DNA of 64,000 nt from Abditibacteriaceae bacterium (GCA_019239895.1 JAFAZH010000005.1:124001-188000); one strand, 5' to 3'; counted from the first letter of the stretch, positions 26,596 to 36,448 are shown. Made by a program: numbers and translations. The notes: a model not told the origin generated them from the sequence alone.

Positions 26596-26651
26596 ACGCC
26601 CCAAGGTTGCGACCTTTTGACCATATGGTCAGGGGGCCAAACCTTGGGGCG
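26596..26651 (-). terminator. Hairpin between rpsG and fusA, terminator or attenuator
   Basis: A 13-bp perfect stem (26596-26608 and 26639-26651) has an inner palindrome GACCATATGGTC. On the minus strand the stem is followed by TTTTAG. It would separate fusA from rpsL-rpsG transcription or attenuate it. Confidence 0.65.
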
Positions 26652-26669
26652 TCTCCAGGTGTCAACCCA

Positions 26670-27284
<615 letters not shown>

Positions 27285-27289
27285 AGTTC

Positions 27290-27736
27290 TTATCGCTTCG
27301 ATGCGCCGCCTGTAGCCGCGCCCGCCTTGGGCCGTTTGGTGCCGTACTTCGAGCGACTGCGCTTGCGATCCGTCACACCGGCGCAGTCGAGTGCGCCGCG
27401 CACGATCTTATATTTAATGCCTGGCATGTCCTTCACACGACCGCCACGCACCAGCACCACGCTGTGCTCCTGGAGGTTGTGCTTCTCGCCGGGGATGTAG
27501 GCGGTGATTTCTTTCTTATTGGAAAGCCGCACCCGCGCCTTAGCCCGCAATGCGGAGTTGGGCTTTTTGGGCTTGTCGGTCTTGACCTGCAAACACACCC
27601 CGCGCATCAGCGGTGCGGTGTAATTGGCCGTGGTCGAACCGGTGACGGTATTAAACGCTTCCTTAAAAGCGGATGTGCTGCTCTTCTTACGATTTGGCTT
27701 GCGGCCTTTACGAATCAACTGTGAAATTGTCGGCAT
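27290..27736 (-). CDS. rpsL: 30S ribosomal protein S12, with N-terminal insertion
   Basis: S12 sits at the decoding centre and controls fidelity. Conserved blocks are present: [23 protein letters not shown] (site of streptomycin-resistance changes, with the wild-type Lys kept), [27 protein letters not shown] and [15 protein letters not shown]. At 148 residues it is longer than the usual 124-140. The sequence between the N-terminal basic helix and RGVC carries about 14 extra residues ([14 protein letters not shown]), and [10 protein letters not shown] has Ala where Lys is usual after ALR. The C-terminus has a Gly/Ala tail. CAGGAG precedes the ATG. First gene of the local str cluster. Confidence 0.95.
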   Translation of the reverse strand: MPTISQLIRKGRKPNRKKSSTSAFKEAFNTVTGSTTANYTAPLMRGVCLQVKTDKPKKPNSALRAKARVRLSNKKEITAYIPGEKHNLQEHSVVLVRGGRVKDMPGIKYKIVRGALDCAGVTDRKRSRSKYGTKRPKAGAATGGASKR

Positions 27737-28183
27737 TAATACTCCTGCGTCAAGCTCTGGTCTAGCTCTATTCGCTTTTCCTCTAGATTAAATCTTTATC
27801 CTTCAACTCTATTCGTGACGAACAGAGCCAAAAGAGGTTCTCGCCTGTTCTTTTTACAACTTACAACCACCCATAACGGTCTCGGCTCATTCCCGCCGCG
27901 TTTTGTGGCACAGAAAAAACCCCTCATTAGAGCGCCAGCCATCGGTGCAACGAGGGGCAACCGCAGACATTATAACAAGCTTAGGGCCACTGTGCAACTG
28001 CTTCAAGAAAAAGTAGGGGTTTTAATAGACTTAGCAAGAAAACAAGAGGTGAGGAGAGCAAGAATCAAATTAAGGATAGTCCTACAGCGAGAGACAATGT
28101 CCGCCCTGTCTCTCGCTGTATTGTGGCCTCACTCTATTCCTGGCCTCCACCTCTCCGGTCTTCCTGCTAAGTCTGTTAAAAGG
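27737..28183. other. Spacer of 447 bp between the large surface-protein gene and rpsL
   Basis: The part near 27737-27830 should hold the rpsL promoter and leader. A 6-bp CCCCTC/GAGGGG pairing encloses 27924-27957. The rest is taken by the family B hairpin at 28020-28178. A plus-strand open frame of 169 codons crosses this region and the end of the large gene but looks non-coding. Confidence 0.5.
28020..28178. repeat. Intergenic hairpin repeat, family B, after the large surface-protein gene
   Basis: The outer arms (GACTTAGCA...GAGGTGAGGAG versus CCTCCACCTC...TGCTAAGTC) are imperfect. The core is a perfect 13-bp stem, ACAGCGAGAGACA/TGTCTCTCGCTGT, at 28084-28096 and 28107-28119. The TTAGCAGGAAGA end is shared with 13009-13143. 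It follows the stop of the 1747-residue gene by a few bases. Confidence 0.75.
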
Positions 28184-31100
28184 CTACGGACTGGCTTTCA
28201 GCACAATCTTGAGGCCATCCACAAAGGTGCGGATGAAGTAACCCTTGAAAGGTCGCAAGACGGTGGTGGTGACATAGTTGCCACTGTTATCATCTGCCAG
28301 GGTAAACAGGTTTTGACCGACTAAACCTGCCGCCATCGCCTGATTTAAGCCCACAAACTGGCGGCCATCAGGGGTGATGAACGTGGCCTGGTTCAAATCA
28401 GAGGACGTGTATTTCGCCGGGTCGAAGGGGAATCCAATCAAGTTGAAGCCCGAATTCGGATCGCTGGTCGGAATACTCGCACTACGATTTAACGTGATGG
28501 TAAACGTGGTGCCCGCAAATGGCTTACGGGTTGGGTCATCTGTTGGTCGCTTGATGCTGACTGGTGTCAGAATCGGTTTGATGAAGTAACCCTCGCCGCG
28601 ACGCAAGACCGAGGTGTTTGTTAGCGTTACATACTGCTGCGTCTTAGGATCATAACGTGACAACCGATAATTCTGCCCATTGGGGCCAATTGGCGGCACC
28701 GAGAAAGCCTTAGTAGGCGTTGTGGTCGCAGTAGCCGCCGTCGAATCCATGTAAGGAATCGAAATCTGGTAGCCCTGGCCAATCTGGAAATCGGCAGTAG
28801 CCGGATTCGGTGTCGGCGTTGGGCCACCTGGTGTCGGGTTCCCGCCAGGTGTCGGCGTCGGGCCACCAACACCCGTCAGGGTAATATCTGGCGCATTGAC
28901 GTTAGAGCCTTGCGTGACCGTCACACTTGTCTGCCCCGTGCCACCAGTTGCGCTAGTTGCACTGATGCTGTAAGAACCAGGCTGTACGCTGCCAAAGCTA
29001 TAGGTGCCATTGGCCAGTGTCGTTGTGGAGGCCACCACCCCGCCACCACTTGACAATGTAACAGTCACACCAGCCGCGCCTGTGCCACGCAGAATCACGA
29101 GGCCCGATATAGTCTGGCCTGCTGGCGGCACTGGCACATCACCCAGATTAAGGGTATCGCCAACTGGCCCCGTAATCGGATTGATCGTGAAGTCAAGCGG
29201 GTAGCCTGCATCATGTGGGATCACGCGTCGCCCGAAGTCTGGGTTGGGACGAAGCAACGAGTTCGGCCCGCCATAATCCAGACCACTGTTATCCGGGATG
29301 TCGCCACCTTGCGACTGGAATCCAGCCTTCGGATTGAAGATGATCTGGTAAGTCGTGTTGCCTGGCACATTGTCAAAGACGAAGTTGCCAAAGGCATCAG
29401 TTGAAGTCAATTGCGCATAGATACCGCCATTGGGGAACTGATCGGACGGCGGAATGACGTCCGTTGAACGTAGCAGGACAGGCAGGTTAGCCAATGGCTG
29501 CACTTCCGGCACCGCATCGTCGGCGGTGTTCTGCGGCGTGCCCTTGTCACTAATAGCCCGCCCGGTAATAGTGCCCGGCGGAATCGTGTTGACGCGGAAA
29601 TCCACGCCGCTATTAATAAGACCACCGCGCACCGTCCGAGCTACCGCTAAGTTGGGGTTATAGAAGTAGCCACCATTAAGCGGATGAGAAACACCCTGCG
29701 CATCTGCATAGGCGGCTGGTGACACGCAATAGTCACCACTGGGCACACCCGCAATTTCATAGTTGCCGTTGGCATCTGTGCGGGCCAGGAAGAGTGGCAC
29801 TTGTCCCACAATACAGGAATTACCGGGACCTGTCAAATTGACCTCAACCAAGAAGTTAGGCACAGGCAAGTTAGTGGCCGCATTGATGACTTTGCCACTG
29901 ATACGCCCGGTTTCCAGGTAGTTGACAATGTTATCGGCTATCTTAGACCTAAAGTTGACGCAAACGGGTTGGCAATTCGACTTGTCAATGTAATGGCGAT
30001 TGATACCTTCAAGCCCAAATGCGAAGAACGCGACCCGTGACTCCACACCCGTGTTATTACGATTTGGCTTTTCAATGCGTTGCGCCGCCAAACCGGGTGA
30101 TTCCTTATAGTTATAAATGGGACTAATGGTCTCACCCTGCCCACCAGCCACGGGATCAATAACGTCGGGTAAGAATTGGTTGGACCGTTCATAAAATGTG
30201 TTGAGTCCCCCACCGACGAAGAGTAAATGACAGCCATCTCCATAGTCAGGATCAGTACCGAACTTTAAGGGGAGGAAAAGCGTCCGGGGGAATTCTATGT
30301 TGCGTGGGGGATCTGGCGCACTGCAAAAGAAGAGAATTGCGGTCCCAGGACCAGGACGCGGCACCCGGTTGGCAATGTACGGGTCGTTGGTTCCAGCCAA
30401 GGTATCTATTTCAGTGCCAATGCCCACCTCACCGCTACCAGCATTACCTTTGTTACTCCACCGCGCCCGCAGCTCGTTTTCCAGAAAGGCGTTCTTTTGG
30501 GTGCCTGCATTAGACAAGGCAAAAATAACATCTTGGCCTGTCACAAGCAACCGACCACCTTGTCCCAAGAAATTCGTCAGGCGGCGTTGCATCTCGGCGT
30601 CAAACAACGATCCTGGGGCCGCAAATACATCGCCGGTGTAGGGGCTAGCCCAGAGCACAGACGTTTCAGCCACCGTGACCTTGCGCGTAATCGGCTGCCC
30701 GTTCGCTTGTACGAAGGGGCCAGGCACCTTATCGTTATCGGGGTCTGCATTAGGATCAACCTGATCGGTTGTAGTAGGAGTATAGAGGCCGAATACCTCA
30801 GTTGGCACTTGCCCACGTGATAGCACGCGCCATACATCCACTCGATTAAAGGTCGTTAAGTCAGCTGGCCCATCATTGTACGGCGGGTCTTGATCCACAG
30901 GAGTAGATAGTAAAGTTGGATTCTTGCCAGTTGTATAGAATGTGCCACCAGGATTGCTGAGATAGTAGCTTTCCGTTGGTGAGTTAATGTTGAAAGGCCG
31001 CAGGAAGTCTGCACTGATAATCTGGGGAAACTCCTGCCCAACCGTATAATCCGACACAAACAATTGGTTGTTGTTTTTGACAAATGGACGGGTAGAGAAA

Positions 31101-33427
31101 CCAAAAACATGGTCATAAACCAGGCCATTACCCGCATTATCGTTGACCGTCAGATCCATGTAAAAATCGCCAGTTAAAGGTTCGCCATTATCATCGGCTG
31201 CCGGGATACTACCCTGACAATAATAAATGCCATCCCCTTTGACCGCGTTCGCCTGTCGTTCGTGACCACCCTGGCTGACCGGGCCATCATCATAAATCTG
31301 GAGCGGTTGGTTAGTTAAAACGACCTGCGGCGGCTCCTCTACGGCAATTTCTACCGGAATCTTGTCGTTAGGATAGAAGATGTTACTAAAGCCACCGACA
31401 CTACGGTCATACAGGGGCCGTTCCGCATCTTTAAAGCTGACGGATACCGAACGTAAGCCGCTTTCTTGTTCCTTAATCACCACGCCAACGACCACTTTAC
31501 CGCCTGGCTGCAAGCCTTCTTCCGCCGTGCGCGGAGCATAGAAGGGTGCTTGACGCCCCGGCGCCAGGAATGGGTAAAGCTGATTGCCCACCGAAGCTGG
31601 GATTAACTCTGGCGGCGTGAAGTCCTGCACATTAGTCGTCCAGATATCATAAGTCGCGCCCAATGCACTACCGCCACCCGGATTGACGATGACGGGTTTC
31701 GGATTACCGGGATTGGAAGAGGGCGCTGCCGCTGTTTTGCGTTGCGAAGCAAAAGCGATAGGCTCAATCAATTGCGGGGTAGCCGCAGAGCGCGAAAAAG
31801 CTGGCTCTACATCATTTGCCTTATCCTCGGCAGCACCAGGAAAGCCTGCCGTAGTCACCGCAGCCGGAGACGACAACCGGTTGGTTTCGATGCGAGCTGT
31901 TCCAGCCACTTCCAGAGGATTTTTCGTGGTGAGAAATTGGAAGGCATTGGCCGTGCTCAAAGATAAAGACCAAATGTTAAAGTCCCTGGTCTTATCGCTG
32001 ACATCGGTCAGACTGTTGCTCTGAAAAGCCAGGTGTTCCGTAAAGCGGAGTGTTGTGATCGAAACAACTCCCGTCCGAAATGAGCCAACCAGCGATGAGG
32101 CGGGATGATCGTCAATGTCATTAACCGTTCCCGCCGCACGGGTTGTCGGGAAAGTAAGCTGGCGCTTATTAGCCCCGGTAAACGAATCCATTGCATAGAT
32201 ACGACGGCCTGTCTTCAACTTCACACCATTTTCTCGATTGGACGAGAAGAACAAGACACCCGGATTCACCAGGGAGTAGGATGGGCTTAGGTCATCAGTT
32301 TGATTACCCAGTAAGTCGTTGGGGTCAGTCGCAGTTGGATTAGTGCCTGGCAAATTATCAGTATCACCCGTCAATCTTCTGACGGTCGAGGTCGCCCCCG
32401 ATGGCGCAATAGTGAAGATGTCAAATTGGCCTAACGGGGTGCTGCTGTTATTACCTGTGGGAGCCGCATTACAGGCGAAAGCGATAGACGTACCAGCGGG
32501 ACTCCAGGATGGAGAACGCTTTTCGCCGCCAAAGAATGTTATTTGGGTTGGTTGGTTAACCCCCGGCGGTAAAGTGGGACTGGGAGTGGGGCCAGTAACC
32601 GGACTGGGAGTTGTGCTCGGCACGGGTGTTGGCTGTCCTGCTGGCAAAGTGACGAACTGCACAATGGCCAACTGCGTGGTCTGCGGCGTTAAACCATCAG
32701 TATAAACAATTTGATTGCCGTCGGGCGACCAAGTGGGGGCACGCTGATCACGGCCAGCGTCACTGCCAAAGCCTGTTAGCTGGCGTTGTTGTGTTCCATC
32801 ACGGCGCATTACCCAGATATGATAGCGGCGATTTGCATTCACGCCATCAATGCTGCCATTACCAGTTCTATCAAGGCCATTAGAGGCAAAGGCAATGAAG
32901 TCGCCGCCTGCCGGACGATAGGCAGGCTCTCGCTCATCACTCAGGTTATTAGGCGTCAGGTCAACTTCAGTTAAGGGATAAAACCGCGTGCCAAGCTTGT
33001 TGGTCTTGGAAGTCAAAGTGCTGTAACCCACCGGGCCAGTTGGGATAGCCTTGCCAGCCTCCGCCATAAGCGCGCGACGCTGGCCATACTTTACAAGCAT
33101 ACCATGCAGGTCGCTCCATTGAAATGGCATATGCCCATTCTTGCCCTTGGCTGATGTTCCCGTACTGTGCGCGGCAGGGGCCACGCTCAAGGCTTTGCTA
33201 CTACTCTGGTGTTGCGCTAAAGCCCACCACGTTGTGGCGGCTACCATGACCACCATACCAGCTAATAAAGCACGGGGTTGGGCATACGCAGCGCGACGCA
33301 GATGGTCAAAATGGCGCATACCCTTTTGCTCGCTATAAATTATGGATTCAGAAGCAGCAGAGTCACTCGCTCGTGACGAAGTAGCTTGCGAACGACCCGG
33401 CAGTTTCCGAAGTTGCCATCTAATCAT
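28184..33427 (-). CDS. Giant secreted TolB-like propeller protein with carboxypeptidase-regulatory-like repeats
   Basis: The 1747-residue protein has an ATG preceded by GGAGG at ideal spacing, so the full length is supported. A basic N-terminus leads to one membrane span/signal (ALLAGMVVMVAATTWWALA, about 53-71). Residues about 140-620 carry TolB/PD40 blades (REPAYRPAGGDFIAFASNGL, PTWSPDGNQIVYTDG, PSWSPAGTSIAFAC). The middle (about 640-1150) is a large unrecognised domain. From about 1200 to 1500 come three carboxypeptidase-regulatory-like Ig folds (KVINAATNLPVPNFLVEV, GTITGRAISDKG, ISGLVILRGTGAAGVTVTLS), then a Pro/Thr/Gly linker, and a C-terminal beta region (FQIGQGYQISIPYM onward). It is probably a surface or periplasmic adhesion/scaffold protein. 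Confidence 0.8.
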   Translation of the reverse strand: MIRWQLRKLPGRSQATSSRASDSAASESIIYSEQKGMRHFDHLRRAAYAQPRALLAGMVVMVAATTWWALAQHQSSSKALSVAPAAHSTGTSAKGKNGHMPFQWSDLHGMLVKYGQRRALMAEAGKAIPTGPVGYSTLTSKTNKLGTRFYPLTEVDLTPNNLSDEREPAYRPAGGDFIAFASNGLDRTGNGSIDGVNANRRYHIWVMRRDGTQQRQLTGFGSDAGRDQRAPTWSPDGNQIVYTDGLTPQTTQLAIVQFVTLPAGQPTPVPSTTPSPVTGPTPSPTLPPGVNQPTQITFFGGEKRSPSWSPAGTSIAFACNAAPTGNNSSTPLGQFDIFTIAPSGATSTVRRLTGDTDNLPGTNPTATDPNDLLGNQTDDLSPSYSLVNPGVLFFSSNRENGVKLKTGRRIYAMDSFTGANKRQLTFPTTRAAGTVNDIDDHPASSLVGSFRTGVVSITTLRFTEHLAFQSNSLTDVSDKTRDFNIWSLSLSTANAFQFLTTKNPLEVAGTARIETNRLSSPAAVTTAGFPGAAEDKANDVEPAFSRSAATPQLIEPIAFASQRKTAAAPSSNPGNPKPVIVNPGGGSALGATYDIWTTNVQDFTPPELIPASVGNQLYPFLAPGRQAPFYAPRTAEEGLQPGGKVVVGVVIKEQESGLRSVSVSFKDAERPLYDRSVGGFSNIFYPNDKIPVEIAVEEPPQVVLTNQPLQIYDDGPVSQGGHERQANAVKGDGIYYCQGSIPAADDNGEPLTGDFYMDLTVNDNAGNGLVYDHVFGFSTRPFVKNNNQLFVSDYTVGQEFPQIISADFLRPFNINSPTESYYLSNPGGTFYTTGKNPTLLSTPVDQDPPYNDGPADLTTFNRVDVWRVLSRGQVPTEVFGLYTPTTTDQVDPNADPDNDKVPGPFVQANGQPITRKVTVAETSVLWASPYTGDVFAAPGSLFDAEMQRRLTNFLGQGGRLLVTGQDVIFALSNAGTQKNAFLENELRARWSNKGNAGSGEVGIGTEIDTLAGTNDPYIANRVPRPGPGTAILFFCSAPDPPRNIEFPRTLFLPLKFGTDPDYGDGCHLLFVGGGLNTFYERSNQFLPDVIDPVAGGQGETISPIYNYKESPGLAAQRIEKPNRNNTGVESRVAFFAFGLEGINRHYIDKSNCQPVCVNFRSKIADNIVNYLETGRISGKVINAATNLPVPNFLVEVNLTGPGNSCIVGQVPLFLARTDANGNYEIAGVPSGDYCVSPAAYADAQGVSHPLNGGYFYNPNLAVARTVRGGLINSGVDFRVNTIPPGTITGRAISDKGTPQNTADDAVPEVQPLANLPVLLRSTDVIPPSDQFPNGGIYAQLTSTDAFGNFVFDNVPGNTTYQIIFNPKAGFQSQGGDIPDNSGLDYGGPNSLLRPNPDFGRRVIPHDAGYPLDFTINPITGPVGDTLNLGDVPVPPAGQTISGLVILRGTGAAGVTVTLSSGGGVVASTTTLANGTYSFGSVQPGSYSISATSATGGTGQTSVTVTQGSNVNAPDITLTGVGGPTPTPGGNPTPGGPTPTPNPATADFQIGQGYQISIPYMDSTAATATTTPTKAFSVPPIGPNGQNYRLSRYDPKTQQYVTLTNTSVLRRGEGYFIKPILTPVSIKRPTDDPTRKPFAGTTFTITLNRSASIPTSDPNSGFNLIGFPFDPAKYTSSDLNQATFITPDGRQFVGLNQAMAAGLVGQNLFTLADDNSGNYVTTTVLRPFKGYFIRTFVDGLKIVLKASP

Positions 33428-33777
33428 GAAAAACCTCCAGCGGCAGTGAAAGTCGTGTCAGCACACCGACAACCTTCCCCCTCAGATGCGGTTACAACGG
33501 ATGCAATCTGAAACAGAAATAGCAGTCAGCGGAAAGTCAACAGAGCAGCATTGCTCTATTATAGACCAACGCCCTACCCTGCATCCACAAATTAGGCCTC
33601 TATTTTTAGAGAAATTCACCAAAATGCTGTGTAAGATGTGGTCTGTAAGGTGTAGTATGCTTTGCGGGCGCTAAAAACGTCCGCTTCTGAAAGGAAATTT
33701 ATGCTGGTTCAAAGAGCCATTGTGCGGCTTTATTGGGACATCATTTGTTGGACGGGCGTTAGACCCTATTTGTTCCA
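33428..33777. other. Gene-free upstream region of the giant surface-protein gene
   Basis: About 350 bp without coding character. It should contain the promoter of the minus-strand gene starting at 33427. No clear promoter pair or inverted repeat was identified before the two hairpins at 33778-33900. Confidence 0.45.
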
Positions 33778-33827
33778 CGAGGGCGGCTCAGACCGGATCA
33801 TGTTGATCCAGAACTAAACCGCCCTCG
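33778..33827. terminator. Second hairpin downstream of rpsA
   Basis: The 9-bp outer stem CGAGGGCGG/CCGCCCTCG has an inner GGATCA/TGATCC stem. It could be a back-up terminator for rpsA or part of a small structured RNA. Confidence 0.5.
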
Positions 33828-33846
33828 GTTATGGTGAGTTTATGAA

Positions 33847-33900
33847 AGAAACCGCTCTGCGTGCAGCAAGCTCTAATGTGCTGCTGGTAGAGCGGTTTCT
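33847..33900 (-). terminator. Hairpin terminator immediately after rpsA
   Basis: The 12-bp stem AGAAACCGCTCT/AGAGCGGTTTCT has an inner CAGCA/TGCTG pairing, 13 bp past the rpsA stop. The T tract is weak. Confidence 0.6.
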
Positions 33901-33913
33901 GGGGTAAAACCAC

Positions 33914-35710
33914 TTATGAATTGTTGTTCTCAGCGGCAGGCGGAGCAGGAGTTTCTTCAGGTGCAGCACTAGCCCCGCCATCACTGGCTTCCGCTGTTGC
34001 AACCGGAGCATCCGCTGCAACCGGGGCATCCGCTTGTTCCGTAGCACTGTCCTGTTCAAGACCTGTGTCAGTGTCCTCGGCGACATCTTCGTCGCCATCC
34101 CACTCTTCGGCATCGGCGGCGTCCATAGCCCGCGCCCGCATCGCCGCCCGCGCCTCATTACGCTCGCGGCCCCGATCACGGGCGGCCCGCAACTGCTGAC
34201 CAAAAACATCGCCCAGACGCACGGCATCGTCGCCACCGCCACCGCTACGCTCATTAACTTCACGAATCGCGGTGCGTGTCTCACGGCGTTCACGCTCTTG
34301 CACTGCCGCTCTCAAGCTGAGGGTAATACGGCGTTGATTGGTCTGAATCTGCTTGATACGCGCTTCGATTTCCTGCCCGACCTGCAACACTTCATCGGGC
34401 GACTTAATGCGTTGCTCGCTAATTTCGGAAATGGGGATGATGCCCTCGACGCCATCTTCCAACTCCATGAAAGCACAGGAGGGAGCAATCCGCACCACTT
34501 TGCCCGTTACGGACTGGCCAACCCGCAGATTTTTGGCGACTTTCTTCCAAGGATCGCTCAATAACTGCTTGAGGCCCAGAGCAATACGCTTGTTTTCCTG
34601 GTCAATATCAAGAATCAGGACTTGTAGCTTCTGTCCTTTCTTCACGACATTCTCTGGGTGATCTACACGACCCCAGGACATTTCGCGCACATGCAGCAAG
34701 CCGTCCACGCCACCCAAATCAATAAATGCGCCAAAGTCGGTAATGCGGCGCACCACGCCTTCGACAATCTTATCTTTTTGCAGATTGCCCCAGGCTTCGG
34801 ACTCGCGCTTTTCACGCTCTTCCTGGGCCGCCAGACGGTGTGAACCGATGACCTTATTCTTTTTGCGATCAATTTCAATTACGCGCAAGGGGATGGTGCG
34901 CCCCACAAAGCGATCTAAATCGCCACGATTGCGGGTATCTACATGGCTGGCTGGCACGAATGCAGGCACACCCAAATCAACAATCAGGCCACCCTTCACT
35001 TGCTCGCGGACAGTGCCTTCGAGGGTGGTGCCTTTATCCTTAGCCTGTTGGATGAGACGCCAGGTCTTTTCATAATCGGCCCGGCGCTTGGAGAGGCGTG
35101 GATGGCCTTCATCATCTTCGGGTTGCAGCACCACGACTTCAATCTCATCACCCACGTTAACATCTTCTTCACCCAGTTCATTTCTGGTGACGATACCCTC
35201 ACTCTTGGTGCCAATATCTACTAATACTTCGCCAGTATTCTCATCGGCACGCACCACAACGCCACGCAATAAAGCTCCCCGCGTGAGCGCATCCGCGCCA
35301 CTCATATAATTTTTAAATTCATCCGACTCCATCACCTGGGCCATCGAAGGCTGACGTGATGGACGCCCGGCGTCCGGGGCGCTTCCGGCCCCACTGTTTG
35401 CCCCCGTGCTGGCAGCAGGCGTGCTGGTAGCGGCGGGGGCTTCTTGCGCTGACGCGCTTGCACCAGCTTGTCCGGCCTCTGTGGGCAAGCTGCCCGCAGC
35501 GTCCGCTGTGGTGGCCCCTGCCCCTTCGTTCACCAGTTGGCTCGCTTGCGGCTGACTCGCATCAGTCCCTCCGGCTACCCCGGTTGTCGCAGTGTTCTCG
35601 CCGCTGGTAGGGTTCGCTGCATCAGTAGTAGCAGCAGGGGATGTTGTGGTCTCGCTGCTCGCCGAGGATTGGTCGTTTACATTGTTGTCGTTAGTCTGGA
35701 AGTTGTCCAC
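33914..35710 (-). CDS. rpsA: 30S ribosomal protein S1
   Basis: S1 brings structured mRNAs to the 30S subunit. The 598-residue protein has four S1 domains between about 142 and 467: VVVRADENTGEVLVDIGTKS, GTVREQVKGGLIVDLGVPAF, VVRRITDFGAFIDLGGVDG and GKVVRIAPSCAFMELEDGVEG. The N-terminal 125 residues are a Ser/Thr/Ala/Gly low-complexity region with almost no Lys or Arg. The C-terminal 110 are a basic coiled stretch followed by an acidic Ala/Pro tail. The start is GTG with AAGGAG seven bases upstream, which supports translation of the unusual N-terminus. A 436-bp gene-free region upstream suggests a regulated leader. Confidence 0.93.
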   Translation of the reverse strand: MDNFQTNDNNVNDQSSASSETTTSPAATTDAANPTSGENTATTGVAGGTDASQPQASQLVNEGAGATTADAAGSLPTEAGQAGASASAQEAPAATSTPAASTGANSGAGSAPDAGRPSRQPSMAQVMESDEFKNYMSGADALTRGALLRGVVVRADENTGEVLVDIGTKSEGIVTRNELGEEDVNVGDEIEVVVLQPEDDEGHPRLSKRRADYEKTWRLIQQAKDKGTTLEGTVREQVKGGLIVDLGVPAFVPASHVDTRNRGDLDRFVGRTIPLRVIEIDRKKNKVIGSHRLAAQEEREKRESEAWGNLQKDKIVEGVVRRITDFGAFIDLGGVDGLLHVREMSWGRVDHPENVVKKGQKLQVLILDIDQENKRIALGLKQLLSDPWKKVAKNLRVGQSVTGKVVRIAPSCAFMELEDGVEGIIPISEISEQRIKSPDEVLQVGQEIEARIKQIQTNQRRITLSLRAAVQERERRETRTAIREVNERSGGGGDDAVRLGDVFGQQLRAARDRGRERNEARAAMRARAMDAADAEEWDGDEDVAEDTDTGLEQDSATEQADAPVAADAPVATAEASDGGASAAPEETPAPPAAENNNS

Positions 35711-36146
35711 CGAATCTCCTTAGACGCGCCGCGTCCACCCCTTGTCTTGGCTGAGGGATGGGAGCGCGTCCTTCACAATTAGTGTGTAGAATCTCTTTTT
35801 ATTAAACACGCATTATTTTTCAATGCGTTCCGGCCTATCTATTTCTGTTTCTCGCACCATGCCATTGCAGGCACCTTACCGATGAAAATTAGCATCGCGT
35901 TTTCATCTTACCAACCGCTCGTACCGGCTGCCTACAAGACACGACGCGCACAGCCATAACTGGCTTATTCCTTAAACAAAAGTCGTGCAAGCCGGGCAAT
36001 GGGTTTGGGTGCTGTGACGATTGGTGCGAGAGGAAAACCTAGAAAATTATAGCAGCGCGTGACAACCAGCGCAAGCTCAAATTCCGCTAATTTCCGTCTT
36101 TAACAGTGCAGATTCGCGGCCAGAGCAGATGCTTCAAATTTTAGAT
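35711..36146. other. Gene-free upstream region and possible structured leader of rpsA
   Basis: No coding frame is visible. The region should contain the rpsA promoter on the minus strand. A perfect hairpin GATGAAAA/TTTTCATC with an 11-nt loop at 35881-35907 lies about 170 bp upstream of the GTG. S1 is autoregulated in several bacteria through its mRNA leader, so this hairpin is a candidate element. Confidence 0.4.
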
Positions 36147-36425
36147 TAGCCACAGAAGCACACGCAGATTAGGGCATGGGTTTAGGGTTCTGGGTATAAA
36201 GGGCGAAGTAGAGAGCAGGAAAAGAGGAGACTAACGAACCCGGAGCGTAAGCGACGGGCTTGCGCCGGAGGACTAGGAGACTTTTAGGAAAGCCCGTCGC
36301 TTACGCTCCGGGTTCGTTAGTCTTTCCATCCTCAGACTTGGTAACTTCGTCTTATGCTTTCCCTCTTGAACCCCCACCCGGAACCCTAAACCCCATGCCC
36401 TAATCTCCGTGTGCTTCTGTGGCTA
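36147..36425. repeat. Nested 279-bp intergenic hairpin between polA and rpsA
   Basis: The outer arms (TAGCCACAGAAGCACACG at the left, its complement at the right, continuing through AGATTAGGGCATGGG) enclose a different inner repeat. The inner repeat has perfect 33-bp arms (36229-36261 and 36290-36322) reading CGAACCCGGAGCGTAAGCGA in the middle. Two unrelated repeat families are therefore nested symmetrically. Confidence 0.9.
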
Positions 36426-36448
36426 AAAATAAACCTTAATACTCTTTC

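Noticed and set aside
27815..28324. A 169-codon plus-strand open frame between rpsL and the giant surface-protein gene
   Set aside because: It crosses a family B hairpin and then overlaps the 3' end of a clear minus-strand gene. No ribosome binding site, no domain pattern, and composition follows the antisense frame.
35711..36146. Possible 6S RNA, tmRNA or tRNA in the rpsA upstream region
   Set aside because: No cloverleaf, tag reading frame or open-bubble 6S-like structure could be recognised by eye.
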